From CAZVKN01 sp964627035 (GTDB lineage: Bacteria > Electryoneota > AABM5-125-24 > Hatepunaeales > Hatepunaeaceae), in the NCBI GenBank assembly GCA_964627035.1, contig CAZVKN010000046.1, positions 1 to 19,884 of the forward strand: a stretch of 19,884 nucleotides of DNA. The letters run 5' to 3'. Of this stretch, positions 1 to 7,494 are shown one piece after another. Position 1 is the stretch's first letter. Each line of letters begins with the position of its first letter. The position numbers and the translations under genes were made by a program. The notes under the pieces are model-generated. The model made no database searches. It was not told where the DNA came from and saw only the letters and a program-made list of their open reading frames with translations.

Positions 1-235
1 GAAATCTTGGTCAATTATCTAACTAACTTTGTGCAAAACCTTAACTAATTACCTTGTTATAATATAAAATTGTACCGGACATTTTCGGTAGTGTCAGGCA
101 ATAGTTGATACACTGTAGTCGTGGTTGTCCTCAACCGCGACGCCGTCGGGTTTGAGACAAACCCGACTACAAATGAACAAATATATAACGTCAGAAAAGG
201 CGTTCTGACAGCTTAGAAGGTTTCACCATCTATTC
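1..235. other. Upstream intergenic region of birA
   Basis: No gene is visible here. The first 80 bases are AT-rich and contain TATAAT at 58-63 with no convincing -35 at 17 bp. TTTG at 28-31 followed about 18 nt later by TACCTTG at 50-56 loosely resembles the Bacteroidetes -33/-7 promoter pattern, so a promoter for the birA run could lie here, but this is weak. Positions 87-171 hold a palindromic dispersed repeat (listed separately). A small hairpin, GTCAGAA (190-196) with TTCTGAC (203-209), lies just before the birA ribosome-binding region (AGAAGG at 215-220). Confidence 0.5.
87..171. repeat. Dispersed palindromic MITE-like repeat, copy 1
   Basis: The left arm (87-109) matches the left arm of the element at 10949-11067 at nearly every position. 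The core carries two hairpins: 118-141 (GTCGTGGTTG paired with CAACCGCGAC, one wobble) and 145-167 (GTCGGGTTTG paired with CAAACCCGAC, perfect 10-bp stem, 3-nt loop). The whole core is bracketed by TGTAGTCG (114-121) and its complement CGACTACA (164-171). A right terminal arm like that of the 10949 copy is not clear; 171-190 may be a decayed version. No protein is encoded, so any movement would depend on enzymes supplied in trans. Confidence 0.75.
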
Positions 236-1009
236 ATGCCATTTGAGAAGAAGCCATTAAATACCACCATACTGGGACGGACAGTTCGTATGCTCCCGGT
301 GATTGATTCCACCAACTCGCTATTGAAAGCAGAGGCACAGACGGGTAAGGCTGCGGAAGGTGCGGTGATAATGGCTGAACATCAAACTGACGGTCACGGG
401 CGCCTAAACCGGAGCTGGGAGTCACCACCTGGGAAAGGATTACTTTTTTCGACGTTGCTCTATCCAAAGATAAGCGAGAAGATGTTGACTCTGATCGGCT
501 TGATGGCTTCAATGGCGGTTCTTGACGGCATCCGTGAAGTGATAGGAAGCGATACTGCAATCTCACTCAAGTGGCCCAATGACCTGCTTGTTCATGGGAA
601 GAAGATATGTGGTATCCTGTCGGAGGGAGGCTACGTTGACAAGCGAGGATTTGTGGTGGTCGGCATAGGTCTTAATGTTAATCAAGACCGCAGCGACTTT
701 CCAGCGGAACTTCGTGATAGTGCAGGGTCACTATATCTGATGACAGGTCAGAAACATTCGAGAATTGAACTTCTGCGTCAAATTCTGATTTCGCTTGAAA
801 AATATTATCTCAAGCTGCAAAATCAGGGTAGTGGTTGGATCGCTTCAACATGGATAAAAAGAGCGGGTATAATCGGGGAAAGTGTAACGGTTTCACAGCA
901 CGATGAGAAGATATCAGGAACTGCTGTCGGTATAGCTCCTGACGGTGCTTTACAAATCGAGGACAACAGTGGTGACGTTAAAACCATTTACAGCGGGGAT
1001 GTGATGTGA
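236..1009 (+). CDS. birA: Biotin--[acetyl-CoA-carboxylase] ligase, monofunctional
   Basis: This enzyme activates biotin to biotinyl-AMP and attaches it to the lysine of biotin carboxyl carrier proteins in the cytoplasm. The 257-residue protein has the biotin/ATP-binding loop as GHGRLNRSW (residues 53-61; the usual form is GRGRxGRxW), the hallmark KWPND (112-116) followed by GKKICGIL, then GIGLNVNQ (143-150) and a small C-terminal SH3-like domain from about residue 210. There is no N-terminal helix-turn-helix, so this is the class I form without the repressor function of E. coli BirA. The ATG at 236 is preceded by AGAAGG at 215-220, a rather long spacing. Its end overlaps coaX by 4 nt (GTGA), which fits the common birA-coaX pairing. 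The His in place of the second Arg of the loop is mildly unusual. Confidence 0.93.
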   Translation: MPFEKKPLNTTILGRTVRMLPVIDSTNSLLKAEAQTGKAAEGAVIMAEHQTDGHGRLNRSWESPPGKGLLFSTLLYPKISEKMLTLIGLMASMAVLDGIREVIGSDTAISLKWPNDLLVHGKKICGILSEGGYVDKRGFVVVGIGLNVNQDRSDFPAELRDSAGSLYLMTGQKHSRIELLRQILISLEKYYLKLQNQGSGWIASTWIKRAGIIGESVTVSQHDEKISGTAVGIAPDGALQIEDNSGDVKTIYSGDVM

Positions 1010-1797
1010 GTGGGCTACTATTAGCGGTTGATATCGGGAATACTAACATAGAGTGCGGTCTGTTTAAGAGTGATAAACTGAAATCGTCATGGCGACTCTC
1101 CAGCAATCTACCCCGAACCTCAGACGAGGTCTGGCAGTTAATCACCTTCTTCTGCAGTGAAGCCAGAATTGACTCTAAAAGCATCGGTTCCATTGCTATT
1201 GCATCAGTAGTACCGGATCACACGCGAACATTCACGCAGATGTCCGGTAGGTTTCTGAAGCTTGAACCGTTAATCATATCTGTTGACAGTTGCCCCTTCA
1301 TAAAGACAGAATACAGCGACCCGTACCAAATTGGTGCCGACCGTTTGTGCAATGCAGTTGGTGGATTCCACTATTACGGTGGACCATTAGTAGTTGTAGA
1401 TTTTGGTACAGCGATTACTCTGGATGTCATTTCAAAAGATGGAGCATACATGGGCGGTGTAATTCTTCCGGGTCCGCAAGCCGCTACTGCTTCACTACAC
1501 CGTCGTACTTCGCAACTTCCGCAGGTTTCGCTTGAATTTCCGGACACCGTCATCGGCAAAACAACAGATCACGGGATCCGATCCGGCATCACCTGGGGAA
1601 TAGTTGATATGATCGAAGGGCTGATAGGCAGGATTACCAGGCAGCTTGCAGAGAAACCGACCGTTGTATCCACCGGAGGGTATGCCAGACGATATTCGGC
1701 ACACAGCTCAAGCTTCGGTAAGCTACATCAGGATCTCGTGCTTGATGGCATCCGAATCATATTTGAGCAGTATCAGGCACTCTGTAGTCGGAGTTGA
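1006..1797 (+). CDS. coaX: Type III pantothenate kinase
   Basis: CoaX phosphorylates pantothenate, the first step of coenzyme A synthesis. The 263-residue protein has the ASKHA-type N-terminal phosphate loop AVDIGNTN (7-14), the GADR motif (110-113), VDFGTAITLD (131-140, with catalytic-region Asp132), GGVILPG (150-156) and the STGGYA element near 222-227, all typical of type III kinases. It starts with GTG, overlapping the birA stop by 4 nt, with GGGGA at 995-999 as ribosome-binding site. The last residues (CSRS) and the stop codon lie inside copy 2 of the dispersed palindromic repeat, so the native C-terminus has probably been replaced by a few residues. All catalytic motifs are upstream, so the enzyme should work. 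Confidence 0.95.
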   Translation: MSGLLLAVDIGNTNIECGLFKSDKLKSSWRLSSNLPRTSDEVWQLITFFCSEARIDSKSIGSIAIASVVPDHTRTFTQMSGRFLKLEPLIISVDSCPFIKTEYSDPYQIGADRLCNAVGGFHYYGGPLVVVDFGTAITLDVISKDGAYMGGVILPGPQAATASLHRRTSQLPQVSLEFPDTVIGKTTDHGIRSGITWGIVDMIEGLIGRITRQLAEKPTVVSTGGYARRYSAHSSSFGKLHQDLVLDGIRIIFEQYQALCSRS

Positions 1798-1825
1798 GAC
1801 AACCCCGACTACAGTCAACACCATC
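1782..1825. repeat. Dispersed palindromic repeat, copy 2 (short)
   Basis: CTGTAGTCGG (1782-1791) is perfectly complementary to CCGACTACAG (1805-1814). After one mismatch a further four pairs continue the stem, leaving a 3-nt loop. The stem matches the outer core of copies 1 and 3. The tail AACACCAT (around 1818-1825) matches the right end of copy 3, with the part between apparently deleted. The hairpin overlaps the coaX stop codon. It could slow ribosomes or protect the upstream mRNA, but it has no U-tract and is not a standard terminator. Confidence 0.75.
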
Positions 1826-1851
1826 TGCAAAAAGTAAATCTCAGGATTGAT

Positions 1852-3345
1852 GTGACAAATTTATTACTAACACTCTACCTTTCCACACTGTTTGCAACAG
1901 CTCCTACAATAGACGTGGTTTACCCGCGTCCGACAGGGAGCGACACTCTCGCGCACATTGCGAAAGTTGACAGCAATTTCATCTTCGGATCGGTTACTCC
2001 GCCTGAGTCGGAATTAACGATCAACGGCACTCCGGTAGAACTGCATCCTGATGGTGCCTTTCTGGCGTACATTCCGATTGATTGGGATAGAAAAACCTAT
2101 AAGTTGCAAGCAATGCTCAATGAAGAAACCACAGAATCGGTCGTCCATTTTGACACTCCCAAACGACGACGAATGCCAAGACCGGAACCAAACGTAACCT
2201 TTCCGCGTTATGTCACATTGATGCAGAGCATTGCCCGAAACGACCCCCGCGGGACATTTTACTTGTTTCCCGATTCCGGCACTACGGTTTATGCCACAGG
2301 CTGGGAGAACGGTTACTATCAGATACCTCTTGAACCGAACAGCTCAATTTGGGTAGATGAAAGGTATGTCTGGCTGGATGATGTTTATCAGGGACAGACA
2401 GTGTCAGCAGTATGGGGAGCCAAGCTGCAATCTGTGGAAGGCTGGGTGGAATTAAGCATTCCATTCGGACGCAGGCTGCTGTATAAGATCAGGGACGAGA
2501 GAATTCCGAACCGTATTGAGATTGACTTCTTCGGTGTCATTTCACATCTCGATCAGATTTCTTATCCACCGGGCACGGAGCTTGTTGACGAGATCCGCTG
2601 GGACGAGCCGACTGATCAGACCATGAAATTGACAATCCTGCTGACAGATGAAAGCTGGGGTTACGGAACGAGGTGGGAGGACGGCAAATTTATCCTCAGC
2701 ATGAAAAAACCTCCTACGGTTAAACGGAACGTAAAAGGACTGCGTATAACAATTGACCCGGGGCACGGCGGGAAAAAGAGTTTCGGTTCGATAGGTCCGA
2801 CCCGACTGACTGAAAAGGACATCAATCTTGCAGTCTCCCTGGAACTTGCTGCATATTTAGAGAAAAAAGGTGCTGAAGTTAAACTGACCCGCACGGATGA
2901 TTATGAGGTCGAGCTTGGCAGCCGTACTCAAATGGCGGTTGAGAACAGTTCAGATCTGCTGATTAGCATCCATCATAATGCGTTGGCGGATGGGATTAAT
3001 CCATTCAGTGGAAAACTCGGATCAGGCACCTATTACTACAATCCTCAGAGTCGTGATCTGGCAGCAGCAATTCAGCATGAAATAATCGAAGAGCTGGAAC
3101 TGCCGAATGAAGGGATATTCTACCGTGATTTTTCCCTCACTCGCCCGACCGAGATGCCGTCAGTACTGATCGAAATAGCGTACATGATGTTGCCGGAACA
3201 AGAGCAGTTACTAAAGGATGAGGATTATCCTCGCAGGATCAGTAAAGCAATCTATAAGGGAATAAAGCAGTTCAGAAACAACCGCCAACACGAGAACAAT
3301 CATAACAATTACCGGAATGCCGATGAGCTATATATATTTGACTAA
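1852..3345 (+). CDS. Secreted N-acetylmuramoyl-L-alanine amidase (Amidase_3)
   Basis: This is a zinc-dependent cell-wall amidase that cleaves the bond between N-acetylmuramic acid and L-alanine in the periplasm. The 497-residue protein starts with GTG (AGGA at 1843-1846) and has a short hydrophobic signal-like N-terminus (LLLTLYLSTLFATA). Residues about 43-95 look like an Ig-like beta domain (LTINGTPVELHPDGAF), about 125-185 like an SH3-type beta region, and about 205-290 resemble an AMIN-like region. The catalytic domain spans about 297-475, with DPGHGG (His305), Glu321 in LTEKDINL, SIHHNA (His374) and the catalytic Glu441 in IEIAYM. All four expected zinc/catalytic positions are present. 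It overlaps greA by about 23 nt and follows coaX after a 54-nt gap holding a repeat. A role in septum splitting or wall turnover is inferred from the family. Confidence 0.9.
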   Translation: MTNLLLTLYLSTLFATAPTIDVVYPRPTGSDTLAHIAKVDSNFIFGSVTPPESELTINGTPVELHPDGAFLAYIPIDWDRKTYKLQAMLNEETTESVVHFDTPKRRRMPRPEPNVTFPRYVTLMQSIARNDPRGTFYLFPDSGTTVYATGWENGYYQIPLEPNSSIWVDERYVWLDDVYQGQTVSAVWGAKLQSVEGWVELSIPFGRRLLYKIRDERIPNRIEIDFFGVISHLDQISYPPGTELVDEIRWDEPTDQTMKLTILLTDESWGYGTRWEDGKFILSMKKPPTVKRNVKGLRITIDPGHGGKKSFGSIGPTRLTEKDINLAVSLELAAYLEKKGAEVKLTRTDDYEVELGSRTQMAVENSSDLLISIHHNALADGINPFSGKLGSGTYYYNPQSRDLAAAIQHEIIEELELPNEGIFYRDFSLTRPTEMPSVLIEIAYMMLPEQEQLLKDEDYPRRISKAIYKGIKQFRNNRQHENNHNNYRNADELYIFD

Positions 3346-3808
3346 AACGGGAGCCGAAAAACTTAAACAGCAGCTTGAACATCTGCTGAAGGTCATTCGA
3401 CCGGAAGCCACCGACCAACTGGCAAAAGCGAGGGAACATGGTGATCTTTCAGAGAACGCTGAGTTCGATGCTGCTCGAGATAATATGGCAAAAATTGATA
3501 AAGAGATACTTGACGTTCAGGCAAAGCTGGCTCAGGTACAGATAATTGATGAAAGTGAGCTTGGTGATAACAGCAAAATAAGGATATTGTCACAGGTCAA
3601 GCTGCTGGATGTTAAGCGTGAAAAAGAAGTAGTTTATACTCTGGTTGATCCGCTGCAAGCAGACCCTGTAAAGAAACTGATCTCAGTGGAATCACCGGTC
3701 GGAAAGGGATTATTGGGCAAAAGTGTTGATGATCTCGTCGAAGTTGAAGTACCTGTCGGTACGCTAAGTTTAAAAGTGTTACAGATAGAACGGGCTGAAG
3801 GGTTATAG
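3323..3808 (+). CDS. greA: Transcription elongation factor GreA
   Basis: GreA rescues backtracked RNA polymerase by stimulating cleavage of the extruded transcript. The protein (161 residues from this start) has the N-terminal coiled coil with the acidic tip motif HGDLSENAEFDAARD (residues about 38-52), whose Asp and Glu reach the polymerase active site, and a C-terminal FKBP-like domain ending with VEVEVPVGTLSLKVLQI. Its length is close to the usual 158. An ATG two codons upstream (3317) is also possible, but CGGA at 3313-3316 is correctly spaced only for the ATG at 3323. The start lies inside the end of the amidase gene, so the two are probably translationally coupled. Confidence 0.95.
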   Translation: MSYIYLTKTGAEKLKQQLEHLLKVIRPEATDQLAKAREHGDLSENAEFDAARDNMAKIDKEILDVQAKLAQVQIIDESELGDNSKIRILSQVKLLDVKREKEVVYTLVDPLQADPVKKLISVESPVGKGLLGKSVDDLVEVEVPVGTLSLKVLQIERAEGL

Positions 3809-3815
3809 GATTTTC

Positions 3816-4865
3816 ATGTCTGAGGATCAGTCCCAATTCAGGTTTGACTCGCTCAAGCAAACATGGGTAATAATAGCAACCGGACGCTCTGCACGTCCTG
3901 ATGAGTTCATTTTACCTGAAGAAGTACAGACGGAGCAAGATTGCCCATTCTGTCTCGGCAATGAGCACGAGACGCCACACGAGATATATGCCGTCAGGTC
4001 GGATGGCAGCAATTCGGACTCTACCGGATGGGAAATCAGGGTCGTTCCCAACCTCTATCCGGCACTAACGGTACAACCCGATGAACTCGGAAGAACAGCG
4101 GAAGGCATGTATGACCGGATGCACGGAATCGGTGCTCATGAAGTTATCATTGAATCACCAGATCACGACATTGATCTAACAGATTGTTCCAAGGATCACT
4201 TAAGAGAAGTACTCACAACCTACAGAATGAGAATGTCCGATTTGATGAAAGACAGAAGAATGCGCTACGTGTTGATCTTCAAAAATCAGGGTGGAACCGC
4301 CGGAGCGACACTTTCCCATCCCCACAGTCAGATCATCGCCACACCAATCACCCCCCGAGCTGTCAAAACCGAGCTGAATGCCTGCCTCGATCACTTTCAA
4401 CGAAAGGAAAGATGTCTGATCTGTGACATTATCAAACAGGAGAGTGCTTGTGGTGACCGGATCATCTATGACGACGGAGCATTCATCGCATTTACACCGT
4501 ATGCTTCTCGATTTCCGTTTGAACTCTTTATTGCACCCTGCAATCATAGCCACAATTTTGCGGAAATTCCCGATCAGGATTTAGATAACTTGGCGTACTG
4601 CATGCGGAATGTTCAGAAGAGAATGAAAGCATTACTTGATGACCCGGCGTACAATCTCATGATTCATAGTTCACCAAACCTGAACAGCTTCTCGCCACAT
4701 CCAACAAATTGGACAAATATTGAACATAGTTATCATTGGCATATAGAGCTTTTTCCACGGATAACACGCATCGCCGGATTCGAATTGGGAACCGACTTTC
4801 ACATCAATTCAACAGCACCGGAAGAAGCAGCGAGATTACTACGTGAGGTACGACTGAGTGAGTAA
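3816..4865 (+). CDS. galT: Galactose-1-phosphate uridylyltransferase
   Basis: GalT exchanges UMP between UDP-glucose and galactose-1-phosphate in the Leloir pathway. The 349-residue HIT-superfamily protein has the zinc-site CPFC (Cys43, Cys46), the nucleotidylated-histidine motif SHPHSQ (His168-Pro-His170-Ser-Gln172), a second Cys pair CLIC (200-203), and the C-terminal HWHIELFPR (307-315). Its length matches bacterial type I GalT. The ATG is preceded by TAGGA at 3806-3810, which overlaps the greA stop codon. No galK or galE is adjacent, so physiological use on galactose is not confirmed here; a related hexose-1-phosphate or ADP-sugar nucleotidylyltransferase remains possible. It ends 8 nt inside the next gene. 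Confidence 0.87.
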   Translation: MSEDQSQFRFDSLKQTWVIIATGRSARPDEFILPEEVQTEQDCPFCLGNEHETPHEIYAVRSDGSNSDSTGWEIRVVPNLYPALTVQPDELGRTAEGMYDRMHGIGAHEVIIESPDHDIDLTDCSKDHLREVLTTYRMRMSDLMKDRRMRYVLIFKNQGGTAGATLSHPHSQIIATPITPRAVKTELNACLDHFQRKERCLICDIIKQESACGDRIIYDDGAFIAFTPYASRFPFELFIAPCNHSHNFAEIPDQDLDNLAYCMRNVQKRMKALLDDPAYNLMIHSSPNLNSFSPHPTNWTNIEHSYHWHIELFPRITRIAGFELGTDFHINSTAPEEAARLLREVRLSE

Positions 4866-5856
4866 TACAACTGTCACAATTATAGCGACACTGTTTATCG
4901 GAACAATTTTTCTCACAGGATGTTCCGGTGATCCGGAAGTCGAGTCGTGGGAGATCATGGAACAGATTCAATTTGGTCGTCAACCGAAGTGGTCACCTGA
5001 AGGTGAGTTAATTCTGTTCGGTGATGACAGACCCGGCAGAGCAGGATTGTGGCTGTGGAATTTGTCAGATGATCCCACACTCTTGGCGGATGATCTTCCA
5101 CCACATAACTGGGACTATTGCTGGTCAAACAGTGGCGACAGGATTGCGTTCAGCGTTCCGGGTGAAGATGGTGAAGGTTCAACCGGAATCTGGGTGATGG
5201 ATGTTGCGGCTCGATCTGCGGAAAAGCTGTCTGACCGGGGCGAGAATGTTAGTTGGTACTATAGTGATGAATACATTGCAGCCAACATAGCTCATCCACA
5301 AAATGGTGAGAATCTGATCGCAATGATAAATGTCTCCAATCTGGAATCCACTTACTTGGCACTGGGGTACAAGCCGGTCTGTTCGCCTGAACAGGATTTA
5401 ATCGCATTCAGCGACAAGGAGTATTCTAACAACCAACGAAACGGTAAACTGTGGGTGAAGCCGTTTGAAGGCGATGACACCCTGACGGCTGTATCCGGTA
5501 CAGGCGCAGTTCAGTGGGACTGGTCCGGCAGTGATCTGATCTGTATCTCAAACAGCTACCTGAACCCACCATATTTACTGACCGGATGGCTGCTTAAGTT
5601 CAGCAGTACCGAAGATGGCTGGGGGGTGGATACACTTGCGGAAGCATGTGCATATCCAACGGTTGACTACAGCGGAGATCAGATTGCATTTATGAGAGAA
5701 TCCAACTCACGCTGGATCGGGTTGTGGATATATCAAAACGGATCGGATGTTCGCATTGCCGATTACGTCATGAATCCCGACTTTCACCCGAGTGAGGATA
5801 AGATTGCTGTTAACGGTTTGGCAGGTGGAATAAAAGTGCTGCAAAGAATGAGGTAA
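4858..5856 (+). CDS. TolB-like beta-propeller lipoprotein
   Basis: The 332-residue protein has a lipoprotein signal: a hydrophobic stretch (TIIATLFIGTIFLTGC) with lipobox LTGC and lipidated Cys22. The remainder is a series of WD40-like/PD40 beta-propeller blades, recognisable as WSPEGELILFGDD, WSNSGDRIAFS, CSPEQDLIAFSD, WDWSGSDLICIS, DYSGDQIAFM and FHPSEDKIAVN. This is the repeat type of TolB and of many envelope scaffolds. It starts with GTG (GAGG at 4845-4848) and overlaps the galT stop by 8 nt; the subtilase follows after 6 nt. It is too short and lacks the N-terminal domain of a true TolB. A binding or scaffolding role at the membrane is inferred; the partner is unknown. Confidence 0.82.
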   Translation: MSNTTVTIIATLFIGTIFLTGCSGDPEVESWEIMEQIQFGRQPKWSPEGELILFGDDRPGRAGLWLWNLSDDPTLLADDLPPHNWDYCWSNSGDRIAFSVPGEDGEGSTGIWVMDVAARSAEKLSDRGENVSWYYSDEYIAANIAHPQNGENLIAMINVSNLESTYLALGYKPVCSPEQDLIAFSDKEYSNNQRNGKLWVKPFEGDDTLTAVSGTGAVQWDWSGSDLICISNSYLNPPYLLTGWLLKFSSTEDGWGVDTLAEACAYPTVDYSGDQIAFMRESNSRWIGLWIYQNGSDVRIADYVMNPDFHPSEDKIAVNGLAGGIKVLQRMR

Positions 5857-5862
5857 TCCCTT

Positions 5863-7494
5863 TTGTTAACCACTATCCCACACCGCAGATCAATTTGGTT
5901 CTATTTTACAATTCTAACACTCCTCTTCAGTGACCTATCCCTTGCAGGTCGGTATTGGATTTTCTTCACCGACAAAGAAACTATCACTGATGAATCCCTA
6001 TCTCAGCTTAGATCAGAGTGGACTGAACGCTCACTAAACAGACGTTTGAAATCCGGAGTCGGACTTGATATCAAGGATGCACCTGTTGAGATTTCTTACC
6101 TGAACGGCATTGCAGACTGCGGTGCAAGAGTTATTCACATATCACGATGGCTCAATGCAGCCAGTGTTGAAGCGGATTCCGCAATCATTAATAATCTGTT
6201 AGAACTTGGATTCGTCAACAATATTCAGCCTGTTGCTCAATCCAACCGGGATGATATATGTCTCGTCGAAAGCACCACATCAATAGACACAAGCATTAAT
6301 GATGACCACAGCTTGATACCGCGAGGTGCATACGGTGAATCATGGTGGCAGGCTGAGCAGTCCGGTGCGATTGATGCCCACAAGAAAGGACTCACCGGAG
6401 CGGGAGTACTGATCGGAATGCTGGATACCGGCTTCGAGCTTAACCATCGCGCATTTGCCGGACTCGATCTATTGTATCAATACGATTTTATATTCGATGA
6501 TACAGATCCTTCTTATGATTACACAACAGATCGTGTGACCCAACCGAATCACGGTACGGCTTGTCTGTCTGTAATTGCAGGTTACGATCCGGGCTATATT
6601 GTCGGGATTGCTCCACGTTCCACAGTCGCATTGGCAAAAACAGAACTGACAGGCACGGAGATCCCGCAAGAGGAAGACTACTGGGTCGCCGGGATCGAGT
6701 GGATGGAATGGCTCGGAGCTGATGTTGTCAGCAGCTCACTCTCCTACAGCCAATGGTATTGGAAGAACAATTATGATGGACGCACTTCACCAGCCAGCAG
6801 GGCAGCACAGCGAGCAAGCGAACTCGGTGTTGTAATCTGCAACTCTGCCGGAAATGCAGGACCTGAAGACATAACACTTGGAGCACCTGCCGATGCAGTG
6901 GATGTGCTAGCTATCGCTGCGGTTGATGCTATCGGTGAAATCACCGGTTTCTCGTCACGAGGACCGTCATCGGACGGCAGAATCAAACCGGATGTGGCTG
7001 CACTCGGTCGCAAGGTGACTTGTGTTCAACCAGGCACTTGGGATAGATATGGACAGTGGAACGGAACATCGTTAGCTTGTCCGATTGTAGCCGGTGTTGT
7101 TGCTCTCGTGATTGAAGCGCATCCCGACTGGTCTTCGCGACGAGTGATTGATGCAATCCGGCAAACCGCCAATCAATCCTTCAAACCGGATCACACTTAC
7201 GGTTACGGCTTGGTCAATGCAGCGAGTGCTGTCGAATATCCGTCTCTGTATGGCAGGATCATTCATTCTATGACAGCTCAAATCTTGCCGGATATTTCAC
7301 TCACCCTATCAGGCAAAGCAGACAGTTACAGCACATTTTCCGACGCTCAAGGATTCTACAAATTCGTAAACCTGAATTCAGGCAGTTATAGGTTAACAGC
7401 AACCATTAAGGGAGTTGAATCACCGCTGTTTGAAGAAATGATCGTTGTGCCACCATCACTGCCAATGGACATCGCTGTAGGAGATTCTCTATGA
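5863..7494 (+). CDS. Secreted subtilisin-like serine protease (S8)
   Basis: This 543-residue peptidase has an N-terminal signal segment (residues about 11-28, ending SLAG), a prodomain-like region to about 170, and an S8 catalytic domain about 175-460. The triad is complete: Asp188 (LDTGFELNH), His230 (NHGTAC) and Ser403 (GTSLACP), with oxyanion Asn331 in NSAGNAG. Residues about 463-535 form a carboxypeptidase-regulatory-like beta domain (SDAQGFYKFVNLNSGSYRL). It lacks a type IX sorting domain, so it is probably periplasmic or cell-associated. The start is a TTG with GAGG at 5850-5853; no ATG occurs in frame before the catalytic domain and the signal peptide requires this start. Its stop overlaps the next gene as ATGA, indicating coupled translation. 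Its substrate is unknown; the neighbouring PDZ protein could be a partner. Confidence 0.9.
   Translation: MLTTIPHRRSIWFYFTILTLLFSDLSLAGRYWIFFTDKETITDESLSQLRSEWTERSLNRRLKSGVGLDIKDAPVEISYLNGIADCGARVIHISRWLNAASVEADSAIINNLLELGFVNNIQPVAQSNRDDICLVESTTSIDTSINDDHSLIPRGAYGESWWQAEQSGAIDAHKKGLTGAGVLIGMLDTGFELNHRAFAGLDLLYQYDFIFDDTDPSYDYTTDRVTQPNHGTACLSVIAGYDPGYIVGIAPRSTVALAKTELTGTEIPQEEDYWVAGIEWMEWLGADVVSSSLSYSQWYWKNNYDGRTSPASRAAQRASELGVVICNSAGNAGPEDITLGAPADAVDVLAIAAVDAIGEITGFSSRGPSSDGRIKPDVAALGRKVTCVQPGTWDRYGQWNGTSLACPIVAGVVALVIEAHPDWSSRRVIDAIRQTANQSFKPDHTYGYGLVNAASAVEYPSLYGRIIHSMTAQILPDISLTLSGKADSYSTFSDAQGFYKFVNLNSGSYRLTATIKGVESPLFEEMIVVPPSLPMDIAVGDSL

Noticed and set aside
58..63. TATAAT as a definite birA promoter
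   Set aside because: No acceptable -35 hexamer is at the right distance and the distance to the gene is over 170 bases with a repeat between, so it is only mentioned as a possibility.
87..171. CRISPR-like array suggested by recurring GTAGTCGG units
   Set aside because: The units are inverted nested hairpins without regular direct repeats or spacers, and no cas genes are present.
1782..1814. Intrinsic terminator after coaX
   Set aside because: The stem is strong but no U-tract follows and the downstream amidase gene is in the same run; the sequence is better explained as a repeat copy.
1646..1837. 63-codon + strand frame across the coaX end and the repeat
   Set aside because: It is out of frame with coaX, and about half of it is the repeat; no support for expression.
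4200..4553. 117-codon open frame on the - strand inside galT
   Set aside because: It lies wholly within a gene with strong GalT motifs, has no family signature and no ribosome-binding site; it is an antisense shadow.
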